From Rhizobium sp. Q54 (GTDB lineage Bacteria > Pseudomonadota > Alphaproteobacteria > SMXS01): a stretch of DNA of 6,815 nt. Shown here one piece after another: positions 6,603-6,815 of the stretch. The position numbers and the translations under genes were made by a program. Position 1 is the first letter of the stretch; each line of letters begins with the position of its first letter. A model generated the notes under the pieces. It searched no databases, was not told where the DNA came from, and was given only the letters and a program-made list of their open reading frames with translations. The stretch spans positions 1 to 6,815 of the forward strand of contig CAMBYA010000131.1 in the NCBI GenBank assembly GCA_945872035.1, in the 5' to 3' direction.

Positions 6603-6815
6603 CGCCGCAGGACTTCCTCGTAGATCTTCGTCAGGCCCTCGATGTCCGACACCGCGACCCGCTCGTCGACCTTGTGCATGGTGCCGCTCGCCATGCCGAA
6701 CTCGATCACCGGGCAGTAATCCTTGATGAAGCGCGCGTCCGACGTGCCGCCGGTGGTGCTCAGCTCCGGCTCCACGCCCAGCACCGCCTTGCAGGCCTCG
6801 ACGATCAGGCTGCTC
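6587..6815 (-). CDS. dapE: Succinyl-diaminopimelate desuccinylase, C-terminal part (cut by window edge)
   Basis: DapE hydrolyses N-succinyl-LL-diaminopimelate to succinate and LL-diaminopimelate, a step towards lysine and the peptidoglycan cross-linking residue. Only the last 75 residues are in the window; the frame is open to the right edge, where the gene continues. The family hallmark [19 protein letters not shown] is intact, followed by CPVIEFG and the [10 protein letters not shown] block. In that block the His is a conserved zinc ligand in M20-family desuccinylases. The segment ends [19 protein letters not shown], the usual C-terminal helix. ArgE and other M20 peptidases share the fold, but the [11 protein letters not shown] block favours DapE. 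It converges on truA, with the stop inside truA coding sequence. Confidence 0.9.
   Translation of the reverse strand, partial: SSLIVEACKAVLGVEPELSTTGGTSDARFIKDYCPVIEFGMASGTMHKVDERVAVSDIEGLTKIYEEVLRRYFAG

Noticed and set aside
1..6815. Mobile element, prophage, CRISPR or defence system
   Set aside because: Every sizeable coding region is a recognised housekeeping gene in a conserved order. No transposase, integrase, direct-repeat array or unfamiliar gene is present.

Overview
This window is a stretch of core chromosome from a G+C-rich (roughly two-thirds by eye) Gram-negative bacterium, most likely an alphaproteobacterium. The reasons are the gene order (ffs, dnaX, ebfC/ybaB, recR, then rmuC, def, fmt, truA, dapE), a DnaX with a long spacer between the first two cysteines of its zinc site, and several protein motif variants that I associate with that class. 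I cannot name a genus. No phage, insertion sequence, CRISPR array, toxin or defence gene is visible.

Left part (1-3035, + strand): about 180 bp of non-coding DNA with one small stem-loop and a probable promoter leads into the signal recognition particle RNA gene (ffs, about 181-284). After a 49-bp gap come dnaX (tau subunit of the DNA polymerase III clamp loader), ebfC/ybaB (small nucleoid-associated protein, start codon overlapping the dnaX stop) and recR (recombinational repair). The tight spacing indicates one operon for replication and repair. No terminator is visible between ffs and dnaX, so the operon may be partly transcribed from the ffs promoter.

Middle part (3036-4400): recR faces rmuC (- strand), an inner-membrane-anchored coiled-coil protein of the RmuC recombination family. 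The gap between them is almost filled by a 106-bp palindromic element. It has 31-bp terminal inverted repeats that each contain their own hairpin, plus a central hairpin. All four differences between its two ends form compensatory base pairs. rmuC and def are divergent across a 139-bp region holding a candidate def promoter.

Right part (4401-6815): def (peptide deformylase), fmt (methionyl-tRNA formyltransferase) and truA (tRNA pseudouridine synthase) form a translation operon. Fmt adds the formyl group to initiator Met-tRNA, Def removes it from the nascent protein, and TruA modifies tRNA anticodon arms. truA runs tail to tail into the 3' end of dapE (lysine/peptidoglycan precursor synthesis, - strand), with a 16-bp overlap of the coding ends. 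dapE is cut by the window edge.

My view is that this is an ordinary housekeeping region. The observations most worth a second look are the palindromic element at 3057-3162 and a duplicated CCAACC hexamer in the SRP RNA that allows two mutually exclusive helices.
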